NCBI GenBank assembly: GCA_977006965.1
Contig: OZ345377.1
Coordinates: 1,550,001-1,614,000, forward strand
DNA length: 64,000 nt
Direction: 5' to 3'
Source: Phymatolithon calcareum
Lineage: Eukaryota; Rhodophyta; Florideophyceae; Hapalidiales
The notes beneath the pieces were generated by a model. The model did not search any database, was not told the DNA's origin, and was given only the letters and a program-made list of their open reading frames with translations. Numbering within the stretch: the stretch's first letter is position 1; each line of letters opens with the position of its first letter. The translations under genes were made by a program, and so were the position numbers. Shown here one piece after another: positions 1-8,691 of this stretch.

Positions 1-541
1 GTTTAGTCCAGACGGAGGTAGGGATCAGAACGTTGTTTATGAAGGTTCCAGTAGAGGACTCGAGGTCCATAATGTAACAAAACTTGTCCTTCATGCTCCA
101 GGCCACGACGGCATGCTGGCACGAAATTGTGGGATGTCCGACGAACACATGCGTCGCGCCAAGGTCGCGTCCAAAGATTAAAAAGGGATACTGAGGTTGA
201 AAACGAATCCAGCCGATTTCAGAGCCATCGCGATTGCGCTCGTAGAACGCGTACAGAAGGTTCGGAACATCGGCGCACCAGTCAGGTCGAGAGAACTGGT
301 TGCGTGAAATGACGGCCAATTTCGGAAATCCAAAGTCCTCCACAGGTACTGGTACATGCACAAGCGTACCGCCCGGCGTCGCCATTATGCGCAAAGGGCG
401 CTCACAGGCGAAAACCGGTTGGAAACGCCTTGCGTTCTTTTCAATCCGCAGGTTCGCCAAGTTTGGAGTGGGTTGCGTCGCTGAGGCAACAGTCCTTGGG
501 GCTGGCGCGGGAGCGGATCGTGGAACACGGTACTTTTTCAT
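1..541 (-). CDS. FHA-domain protein, C-terminal part beyond the window
   Basis: The minus-strand frame is open from an ATG at 541-539 to the window edge (180 codons). After a Pro/Ala-rich N-terminus (residues 1-30) and a short basic stretch, residues about 105-175 read as a forkhead-associated domain: FGRD at 123-126 (the Arg that usually contacts phosphothreonine), a Ser-x-x-His signature SCQHA at 140-144, and DLESSTGTFIN at 159-169, equivalent to the family's D-S-x-N-G-T-x-x-N turn. FHA domains bind phosphothreonine peptides. The sequence before the core resembles the FHA context of NIPP1/SNIP1/Kanadaptin-type nuclear proteins, which is inference. An internal ATG at 385-383 is a second possible start, but the longer frame is also recognisable in the diverged copy at 15,841-16,034, supporting the upstream start. 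The gene is last in transcriptional order in the duplicated block. Confidence 0.75.
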   Translation of the reverse strand, partial: MKKYRVPRSAPAPAPRTVASATQPTPNLANLRIEKNARRFQPVFACERPLRIMATPGGTLVHVPVPVEDFGFPKLAVISRNQFSRPDWCADVPNLLYAFYERNRDGSEIGWIRFQPQYPFLIFGRDLGATHVFVGHPTISCQHAVVAWSMKDKFCYIMDLESSTGTFINNVLIPTSVWTK

Positions 542-1962
542 TTTCAGAGTCTAAAGGCACCCACGATTGTAAAGGTATGATAAGGTATGATCGATTTGGA
601 TCAAATCTCCAGCCAGCCCATAGGCGGGAAACAGGTGTTCGATGGGTGCTATCTGAGGATGGCCGTTGTCAGGCTCTTTCCCGGCAAAATGGAATCCTTC
701 AGAAGCAAACTGTGACGGCAAGCGTGGTCTGAGGTTCTTCGTTTTCTCAGCTGCTAGATACCAAAGATTGTTTGTAGAAAGATGAGTGTCTCGATTATGC
801 CGTCAACGGGAATATGGCGTCTTGGGCGATAGTGAAGTATAAAGTTTTGTGCTCCTAAACACAACGCGCGAAATCAGAAAGTCGACTATTCCATCAAAAA
901 CCTAGGAACACCCAATCAAGCGTTGATTTCGAGACGACGAAGTTTCAGCAATTGTCGTCGGCGGTTACTTCCCGGCGTTGAAATTATGAGCGGAGAACGG
1001 TGGATCACACAATGGGCAGTAGGCCCTGATCGGGGAGGCTATGCGTACTTGTCTCGTCCGCAGTGTACACTGACGCCCCTTGTACGAAGGGAGATAGATC
1101 GCAACCGATGATGTGTTCAAAAGTACTACGAAGTGAAGCCAAAACGCTGCGTGTTCAACTATTGTAGACTCAGACGGAGAGCTCTCGGTAGGATTTGCAG
1201 GCGACTACCTTGAGGAAGGCTTGGAATGCGGCGAGCTGAATCGTCTCTGAGGTGATGCTAGCAGTATTTATAGGCTCTGGCAGCGACGTTTCATGGCGCC
1301 TGACCGTGATCGGCTGAAGCGCTGGAAGGAAATTCTTTACAGTACCCAGGCACAGTAAAATCTTCAACGGAAGTTTCCCGTTTCCTCTTCGACCATCGAA
1401 TTTGATGGCATTTTGGAATTGGTATTCAGAAATTTCAGCAAGATTCACGAAATTTCTTCCGCAGTCATGATACGGATGTCAGCAGTCGCCTTCTTAGAGA
1501 CGCCCATTGAGACCAGAATGATAATATTTCCTGTACCATACATATTTAGCAAGTGGGCATGTCACCTCTTTCACGCCGGTACCAGCTATCTCGCAGTCTT
1601 CCCGCATCTATCCAACTTCTCTTGAAAGTGCAGCTAGGAGGACGGACATGCTAAAAGGTGTTTGCACGGATGTGTGGCTGACTTAAAGGATGAACTGAAA
1701 TCCGGACGTTCTTGGAGTTCAGAAGTTGGAAATACATCGTTTTCCATGGCCTGGCCCTGACGTTGCCCAAATGCAACCATAAGCGCAATTTTAATTGCAA
1801 TGCAAGCGACCTGCGGAGCATTCATATCAACCACAAGCTAGAACAAAGTCCCGTGCTCGTTTCGCTTCGCATTGAATCTGGCGCAGTCATGACTCAAGCT
1901 TGCATCGAGGGCTACGCCATTTCTGAGCCTGGAACATGTGGAACGCCCCAGCCATTTGCTGT
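542..1962. other. non-coding part of duplicated block, copy 1
   Basis: No convincing gene. The stretch aligns along its length with 16,035-16,918 plus 17,606-18,108 in copy 2, with many substitutions and small indels and no frame preserved. It lies between the end of ORF-A and the start of the FHA gene, so it should hold the FHA gene promoter. Confidence 0.6.
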
Positions 1963-1976
1963 GGACGCAACACATG

Positions 1977-2254
1977 GGGGAAATTGCAAGTTTTCATTTT
2001 AGAAGCCCCCAACGCCAGATTTCGGCGACACCAGAGCAGCTTCCCGTGTACTACTTTCGCATTGTCTAAGAATATCGCATCACAATATCATTTCGTCCGA
2101 CATTAATTCTAATAGTCTGTCCATCGCCTGCATTGTTTCGCCCTCGATCTCTCCGTTCAGTTGCGGTCGGGTGAGGTTGCCCTGTAGGGTCTCAAGGCTC
2201 TTCTCAGGAACCTGGCCGAAGTGCTCCACATAGGAAGAGGGGTTCCGTGGGGGA
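1977..2254 (-). mobile_element. 5'-truncated LINE insertion with 14-bp target-site duplication
   Basis: The target duplication ggacgcaacacatg sits at 1963-1976 and 2255-2268, and the paralogous unoccupied site is at 18,109-18,122 (ggacacaacacatg). The insert is the 3' end of the LINE type seen at 30,320-30,600, in reverse orientation: on the minus strand it encodes the C-terminal end of the reverse-transcriptase ORF, with phrases such as SSYVEHFG and ETMQAMDRLLEL, followed by the shared 3' tail. A fragment starting mid-ORF with an intact 3' end is typical of target-primed reverse transcription. It entered after the block duplicated. Confidence 0.85.
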
Positions 2255-2349
2255 GGACGCAACACATGCTGGACGGCTGCTGGGACGGTCTCCAGACTCT
2301 GATCCATGGCCACTTGGAAATGGGGACTCAGAAAGAGAGCAACTTTTGT

Positions 2350-2455
2350 GGCACCAAGTGGAGCAAAAATCCAAATAATAATATTGGAAGCCCTCAACGC
2401 CCGTCCTCGCCGGCACCAGAGCAGTGCCAAGGCGACAGCTTTGCAATTTTCCTTG
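2350..2455 (-). mobile_element. old LINE 3'-tail relic shared by both block copies
   Basis: This resembles the 3' tail of the LINE at 30,540-30,600 (the segment reading ggaagccctcaacgcc on the plus strand) and has a counterpart at 18,200-18,285. It therefore predates the duplication, unlike the younger insertion about 100 bp to its left. Confidence 0.5.
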
Positions 2456-2968
2456 CTGGGGACCAACTTGGAATTCAAACCATGGTATCAGGGTCACAGG
2501 GTGATGAAGACAAAAAACAACCAGGAAGCAACTTTTGTTCCCCGCGCCGTATATGAAAAGTGTTCACGGTCCTTGCCCGGAATGATGGTTTGTTGGTTTT
2601 GCCCATGTATCGACTAGTGCCATAGATTGCAATTTTGACGCTGGCTGAAAGCTTGAAAGGACTTCCCCGAACGCGGAGAACCAAATATCAGTGAGGCCCC
2701 GTGTACGCAAAGAATAGCTCTCAAACTCTCTATCTACATCAAGCACTGATGTAAACGACAGTGATGCATGCTGAAAACAACCTAATTTGAAGAAACCGAA
2801 GTTGTAGCAGAATTGAGAAGCAGAATTGAACAACTTGGGGTCTAATTTTGGAGAAGTAAGATTGTCTTGTGCACAACGTCTTATAACCAGCGGGAACTAA
2901 TATTCTATTTCCGTCTGATTTCACAAGAGATCACGCATATCAAACTATTGCTGGTGTCTATGTCGGAT

Positions 2969-4234
2969 CTAGAAGCTCGGAAGATATCGGGCTGGTCTTT
3001 TGCGGAGCCTCTTTGTACGCCTCGACAACAACCCTGATTCTTCCCCTTCGAGATTTGCTGTCGTATCACCAACTAACACGTTTTTGGAACCTTGTTGAGT
3101 ATTAATCACTTCTTTCTGTCCAGCCTCCGACTTCGTCGTCTGCGGTGATTCTGCAATATTGTTAAGGAAACTGATGATATTTTTCCGCAATTCACTTCGC
3201 AGCCACAATTCTCCTCCACATGCATCTGTAGTTTTGTCATCTTGTTTCGAGGTCGCTGCTGAGGGGCACGAAGTTGTCGCCTTGATTTGGGGCAGCTGTG
3301 AAGGAGACAACAAGGGGTGGCACTTCAGGTTCTGTCGAGCATCAACTATCCTCCGTTCCTCATCCTTCGACATCAGTCCTTCAGAGACGACTCTCTGTGA
3401 ATAAGGGCGGCGGTCGTTTTCCGCCATCACGCTTAACAGCACACCAGGGACTACATTTCGAATATCAATTTGGTCCCAGTACTTCTGCAAGTGAACCAGA
3501 AAAGCCGAAACATCCTCAAACAACCCCATCAGCTTCCCTTCCACTGATTTGGGAAACAGTAGTCTTCCCTCTTCTGCCAGTGCATCCAGCAGTCCACACA
3601 AGATTGCATCTTGACCAGGAAGAAGACAATCAAAAACAGGCAGCGACGGGACGACATAGTCATCACTGTCAGATTGGATTCCCCTCTCGGAGTCTACCTG
3701 TCCCCGCTTCATTCCCGACGTGTCAAGACCGTTCACACTCGACTCGAAATCAGACACGTACGCCTTTTGCTCGCCGCTCGACCGTTTTCTCTTGCTCCTA
3801 CGAGGTCCAAAGCGTTTTGCAGAGGTGACCAAAATTTCAGGGGGTTGCAACTGTTCACTGCTCTGCGATGTCAATTCTATATAGACGCACAGCGCACCCC
3901 CGCGAAATCGATCGAGATTTCCAAATCGCGAATACGGTTCCAACACTGTCCCTGATTGGGGTGATGTTCGAATGCTTTGCCGTATAGTAGCTGTCACAAC
4001 CCGGTAAACATCTTTGCGATTTGAATTCAAGAGTGGGACCGACTCCCGAACCCGCGCGTCGCGCAATGCCTCCTCAAGCGCATCTGCCGGCGTCCTTGCG
4101 CTTAGCCGGAAGGAAATGGGTGTGCTAGGTGCTGAGAATAATCCCCCTGGAATTCTCGCCGCGATGTGAAAGGCGACCATGACGGCCTCGCCCACCCCGT
4201 CCGGTGGCCTTCGCATGCGTGGCGGGGGAATCAT
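2969..4234 (-). CDS. ORF-A copy 1, orphan 421-residue nuclear-type protein
   Basis: An uninterrupted 421-codon frame from an ATG at 4234. No family was recognised. Visible features are a monopartite nuclear-localisation-like cluster PRRSKRKR (144-151), a Ser/Asp-rich acidic stretch around 181-192, a mostly helical core at about 195-301 including LCGLLDALAEEGRLLFP and LFEDVSAFLVHLQKYW, and a basic C-terminus (405-417, RRTKRLRKRPARY). The paralog at 18,848-20,113 has the same length and differs at 54 positions by direct count, only 4 of them in residues 189-301. That pattern indicates selection on the core. The gene lies between the FHA gene and decayed gene C, all on one strand. A chromatin or transcription role is suggested only by the basic and acidic patches. 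It could alternatively belong to an uncharacterised mobile element. Confidence 0.8.
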   Translation of the reverse strand: MIPPPRMRRPPDGVGEAVMVAFHIAARIPGGLFSAPSTPISFRLSARTPADALEEALRDARVRESVPLLNSNRKDVYRVVTATIRQSIRTSPQSGTVLEPYSRFGNLDRFRGGALCVYIELTSQSSEQLQPPEILVTSAKRFGPRRSKRKRSSGEQKAYVSDFESSVNGLDTSGMKRGQVDSERGIQSDSDDYVVPSLPVFDCLLPGQDAILCGLLDALAEEGRLLFPKSVEGKLMGLFEDVSAFLVHLQKYWDQIDIRNVVPGVLLSVMAENDRRPYSQRVVSEGLMSKDEERRIVDARQNLKCHPLLSPSQLPQIKATTSCPSAATSKQDDKTTDACGGELWLRSELRKNIISFLNNIAESPQTTKSEAGQKEVINTQQGSKNVLVGDTTANLEGEESGLLSRRTKRLRKRPARYLPSF

Positions 4235-5094
4235 TTCAGATGGAGGTGTGTGCGGTGAATGTTTGAGGGAGCTTAGGAGGAGCCCAAGAACAAATTGTCC
4301 TCTACGGCTAGTGTGAGACTTTCATAGTGCGAGAAAGGCGGGAAAATGACAGGATGGAAAGGTCACAACACAGCAGAATGATGGCACTCGGAGGTACAAT
4401 AAAGGGATGTGGACACGCCGCGTTCTAGCCGAGCTTACAAGGTCTTCAGGCTGGCTCTGCGCAGCGGTGCTGTATGAAGGTGGATACTATCCTGTTGTGC
4501 TGAACGTCGAATCATAACGCTTACAGGTGGAAGGGTATGAATAATCTTTTTGAACATTCGTGCCCTCAATGTCCGACAGGATACACGGCAGCAACAGACA
4601 TGTAGGCAGTGAGATGATGTCCATTTCCGGAACAAGCAAAACCCCTGGCTTACTCTGCCCCCTACGAGTGCTTCTTTGAGCTCGCGCGAGCATTTTCTCA
4701 AAGTCCAAGATCTCCATCAACGCACACTTCCCGAATGCACAGAGAACGAATCGAGAGAGTTCCATCGCTTGATGAACGAGTGGCAAAAAGTACAGGGACT
4801 AGAGCAGCAACAGTCCAAGAGAACTCTCCGGGAATAATGGGATAAAGCAGAAGAAATATATTGAAGAAGAATTCAATCCGCGGCGACGACAAAGATACAC
4901 GGGACACTCAAGCTAAAACGAAGGTACAATCGAGGCTCGTACGCGCAATTCTTTGTGGAACGATATAGTCGAGATCGGACGCTACTGGAAGAAGAGATGC
5001 GACGGCTTGGAAGATGATGCACGACTACATTGAAACAAGAAATGCAAAAGCCAGTGTGAACTTGCGAGGAAGCAAGGAAAAGTAGCTCCGGTGA
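4235..5094. other. upstream region of ORF-A, copy 1
   Basis: Intergenic or 5'-untranslated sequence aligning with 20,114-21,083 in copy 2. Some minus-strand phrases are recognisable in both copies (4480-4700), but stops and shifts differ, so no gene is called. The ORF-A promoter should be here. No clear TATA element could be assigned. Confidence 0.5.
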
Positions 5095-5634
5095 TCAGCA
5101 TAATTCTGAACCATACGAAACCCGCAATAAAGAAGAAGAAGAACCACACGAAGTAAGATCGAACTGGACACAAAGGAAACCTGAATAGAAGTCAACGTGC
5201 CATTTAACCTTCAGTACGGTATCCAGCTTCGAATAAGGCTTTGGCAGGTTATTGCATAGCTCTCTTCGATTATCAGAAGCAAGTTTGCAACGCCAAGGGG
5301 AGTTTCTCGTAGCGATATTCACGTTTTTAAGCACTTAACTTTGAGTATGCAGACCTTCTGTTGTTGTTCGATCAGAGCTTTGCGTAGTTGGTCTTGATAT
5401 ATAAGGCAGACCTCCATGTTGTGCAACGGGATCACAAAGCACACTCTCACATTTTTCCGGTGGATGGTAGAGGAAATTTATTCGCGTGCGAAAGATAAAC
5501 CCGATACGATAGCATTTGTCATTCTTATATCCCATGCATTAAGCTCTCACCGGACATATGATCGTCGACGTTCCCGAGCACCCCGATATCTTTTGTCCCT
5601 TATGCTCCAGAGAAAATGTTTAGGAGTACTGAAG

Positions 5635-6047
5635 AAGAAGAAGAGGAAATTTTTATTATAGTGTTACCAATGCATCTGCTGACGCTTGGGGCAACACTTC
5701 TGGCGAGACACTAGGACTCAATCGGAACCCAAAAGCTCCATTTCGCTAAAAGTGACATAGTCAGCAAAACTCCAAAACCTACCTCTGGTCTCACAGAAGA
5801 GATCTCGAGGGGGAAAATCATATCGCTTCTATTGCCACGCAGAGTATACCGTCTCTTGACGAGCGACAGTACGCACATGGGAGTTTGCGACGTCCCGAGT
5901 CGTTTCTACGCCGATGGCGCCATGGGCGAGATTAGCGACTTCCCGGGTCTGTCGTGCCGCGCGGCGATCCACGCGAGGGGGTTACTGACGTCCCCAGTCT
6001 TGTCTGCGCCGGAGCGCCTTTGGCGAGTTTAGCGACATCCTGGGTCG
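5635..6047 (-). mobile_element. SINE-like retroposon S1, copy 1
   Basis: Flanked by a perfect 15-bp target duplication ttaggagtactgaag (5620-5634 and 6048-6062). The unoccupied site is near 21,528-21,540 in the paralogous block. On the plus strand the insert begins with a (GAA)n run at 5631-5645, so read on the minus strand it ends in a (CTT)n tail. It shares its body with 28,017-28,593 and 31,034-31,180. Its 5' half holds degenerate copies of a gacgtcccgggtc-type repeat that is a clean 130-bp tandem unit in the second copy. No protein-coding potential is shared among copies. Confidence 0.8.
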
Positions 6048-6309
6048 TTAGGAGTACTGAAGGAGAATTACATTTCCCCGGTCGTTGATGTGTAAGAGTT
6101 TGGCGATCCTGTCTGTTGGACTACACTTAGGCTGATGGGATTCTATGGATGGCACAAAAAAGGGACGACTATGTTCTTTAAGTTTAAGCGAATGAGGTCA
6201 AAGCCATTTCCAGCATAAGATACCCTGCATCTCCAAAGCACTTTCAGTGCAGACGACGAGAACAACTTATCTTCTGGAACCAGTGCTGAGAAAACAACTA
6301 CTGAAATTG

Positions 6310-7735
6310 GGGTAAATGTCGCGAAATGTTAATTCGCCGTTTAGGGACGAGGTGTTTCGCAAACCTTGGTTGTTGAACCCGTACGAGGTATTGCGGAAAC
6401 TTGAACGGATCAGACAACGTCTTGGGGGATGAGCCCGTGCGAGACGTAACTGACTAGCAACCACAGCCTTGGGCGAGGAGCCCGTGCGAAGAACGCGGGA
6501 AAAGAATTCTTCATACCAACTTGCCGTTTATCCCGGGCTTGTCAGGAACAAGGCATTTTATACTTTTTTATTTTATATTTTAAGTTTATTTAAAAGCCCC
6601 GCAGACTTCCGAAGATATAGGCGAGGCTTCCTATGATGCTACCTACCTTTGTGCAGCTCATGAAATGCCCGCCAGACTGGAGGACGGGAAAACTCAGGAA
6701 TCAAGGTAATCCTACATCAGTCATCTACGGGGTTGTTGGTGCTTAGGCTCGACCGCGTAGGCTTTTTATTCTGATGTATCGGTCCATTTTTATTACTAAT
6801 TGCCCCATTGGGGACATCAGGGGTCCTACAATATGATACAGCAAAGAGTGTACTGGCTTGCTATCCTTGTCAGGCAATGGCTTCTCGTCTGAATGCAGAC
6901 TAAGATCTTTTGACCTTCTTTGCGACAGTAAAGGCAATCCATATCTCGCCATGGGTTGGCCATTAGGAGCAGCTGTGGTATGTGGGTAGCGTACTATGGG
7001 AAAACTAGTCTTGTGCTGCGCTCGACACCGATTCCACATGCTGCACCTCTCGCGCTCGTCCAAAGTCGAGCGCCCAGCTGCACAGCCCTCAGATAGAGAG
7101 AGAATGACATCTTAAATACATCAAGGAGAAAACAGAGTCTCCTGTTCGCCGATATCTTTTGCTTGCTCTTGGCAAGGCAAATATCATTCCTTGCCGGCAA
7201 CAGTCCTTGCTTCGTTTTGGACATAGAATACAATCGACAAAAACCCCCAGCATCATTACTCTCTACTTATAGGAACTGTTCGAGCACATGCAATGTCACT
7301 AGGTAACTCTGAAAGACGTAGAAAGCGTTCGAGTCTTTGGTCATTTCCGCTGAACGTCGAACATCGTGCCGCACAAACCGCCACGTACGCATGTCTCTGT
7401 CCACGGCAGCCACCGACACGAGAAATAGTTGCTCACGGCGTTTCGACTAATTCTTGCGGAAGTCCTCCGCGCAAAAAATATAGGATACTTTCTGACCAGC
7501 ATCGTTTTCAGCTCGGTGATTGTTCGATGAAAAGTTTCGGGGGCCGGGAGGACAGGCACCACTGTGAGCGGATTTTTAAAATTGCTTTTGATTTATCACG
7601 AGAAAGCTGTTGGCACATCTTCTCGGGCACGTTGGGTGTGTACCGGCGGCGCAATGGGGCCCAGTCAAGATTATTAAAAGTGTGAATGCTGATTTCGGCA
7701 ATTGACCCTTAGGATGGAGTATGGAATGTGTAAAG
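6310..7735. mobile_element. insert in gene C, including a minus-strand LINE 3' end
   Basis: This is absent from the paralogous position (about 21,840-21,890). The left part has three diverged copies of a cccgtgcgag-like motif (6378-6490). At 6560-6720 lies the LINE 3' tail read in reverse (aagtttatttaaaagcccc, then the shared segment to gaatcaaggtaatcctac), which also ends the elements at 12,225 and 36,600. On the minus strand, 6743-7063 is compatible with a decayed C-terminus of the same reverse-transcriptase family. The part from about 7250 to 7735 was not recognised. No target duplication was identified. Confidence 0.55.
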
Positions 7736-8028
7736 GCTGCAGTCAATTCCACACCCACCAGCAGAAATCGTATAGAACATCTAGTCCTTCGATATCGTTC
7801 ATTAGATGTTCGCACGACCGCCTGCAAGACGAGAAACGCCGATCCAAACCCTGAGCCACCAGCTTTGCATAGCGCCATGCCCGAGCGCGAGCAAAATGTA
7901 AATCCACGCAAGCCCCCCAGTCAACGATAACAGAACGTAAGGTACCACGTTTCAGCTCGTAATGAAAATGCTGGGCATACCTGTCGTCAGAGCATGAACG
8001 AACGACCCCATCACGGGACATACATGGA

Positions 8029-8116
8029 TCGCCCGCGCAGAGATTCTGCCCTTCGAGAACGCACAAGCAGCGACCGTCTTGTGTGCCCTCAAAGGGCAGA
8101 ATCTCTGCGCGGGCGA
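8029..8116. repeat. 25-bp perfect inverted repeat
   Basis: Arms at 8029-8053 and 8092-8116 are exact reverse complements with a 38-bp loop. Only the right arm has a counterpart in copy 2 (near 22,240-22,262), so the left arm appears to be a local inverted copy of its neighbour. Confidence 0.85.
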
Positions 8117-8129
8117 CCTCACGTCACAA

Positions 8130-8691
8130 ATCGCGAAAAGGGGAGACGTGACTCTACGCCAGAAATCGAACAAATTGCCCATTTCGTCGCATGTGACTCA
8201 AGATCGCCGCGCAACATGTGCGACGATGGGGCCTTTTTGACGATTCGGTCGTTTCGTACTGACGAAGCGAACATAAATACACGATGGTGCAGGCCACAGG
8301 AACAATGCGTTAGGGATGCATGGAGCCTCCCTCGAAAAGGTAGAGAAGGTGGAGGTCAAAAATACAGATTTTCGAAATATTTGAGAATGTTTTTGCGTGA
8401 AATTAATTTTTGCAAGGGAATCGTCTATCGACTACCTTCTCTACCACCGGGAGAAGAAGAAGGGCGGATATCCAAATTTGTTATTTGGAGAGAAAGCGTT
8501 ATTTATTTAAAAATATTTAGGGTTAGTCACATAAATACGATCATGGTAACAGAAAAGGGAGAACTTGTACACAATAATGTGGAAGCGGTTAGAATGACAA
8601 ATACGGGGACGGTAATAGAAAAAGAACACGTTGTACAAAATAGAGTGGAAGCGTCTTTCTCGTAAGTATAGGGTATTGGCCGTAAAGCTGA
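8130..8691. repeat. module B, 3' flank of ORF-B, copy 1
   Basis: This non-coding segment recurs at about 15,030-15,840 and 22,240-22,819. Landmarks shared by all three are gactcaagatcgccgc, a purine-rich stretch aaatatttgagaa, a complementary pyrimidine-rich stretch near ctaccttctctacc, and the end ggccgctaagctga next to the ORF-B stop codon. In this copy a unit of about 65 bp near the right end is duplicated in direct orientation (8530-8594 and 8595-8660). It probably contains the ORF-B 3' untranslated region and terminator. Confidence 0.7.

Larger units (their letters stand above)
5095..8066 (-). pseudogene. gene C copy 1, interrupted by two insertions
   Basis: Minus-strand coding stretches match those at 21,084-22,202 in the second copy: the N-terminal part at 7743-8066 (AWRYAKLVAQG, CEHLMNDIEGLD), a middle part at 6063-6300 (FDLIRLNLKN), and a C-terminal part at 5325-5600 (LIEQQQKVC). 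A further conserved stretch with RRELCNNL lies at 5095-5334 in another frame. A SINE-like element (5635-6047) and a roughly 1.4 kb insert (about 6310-7735) split the gene, and in-frame stops follow YVR and FARE. Removing the insertions leaves about 1.1 kb, the same as the second copy. No family was recognised. The frame change before RRELCNNL is at the same place in both copies, so it may mark an intron or an old shift rather than recent decay. Confidence 0.6.

Noticed and set aside
3298-3828. Plus-strand frame of 176 codons also present at 19,177-19,707
   Set aside because: Antisense shadow of ORF-A; its apparent conservation follows from the selected minus-strand frame.
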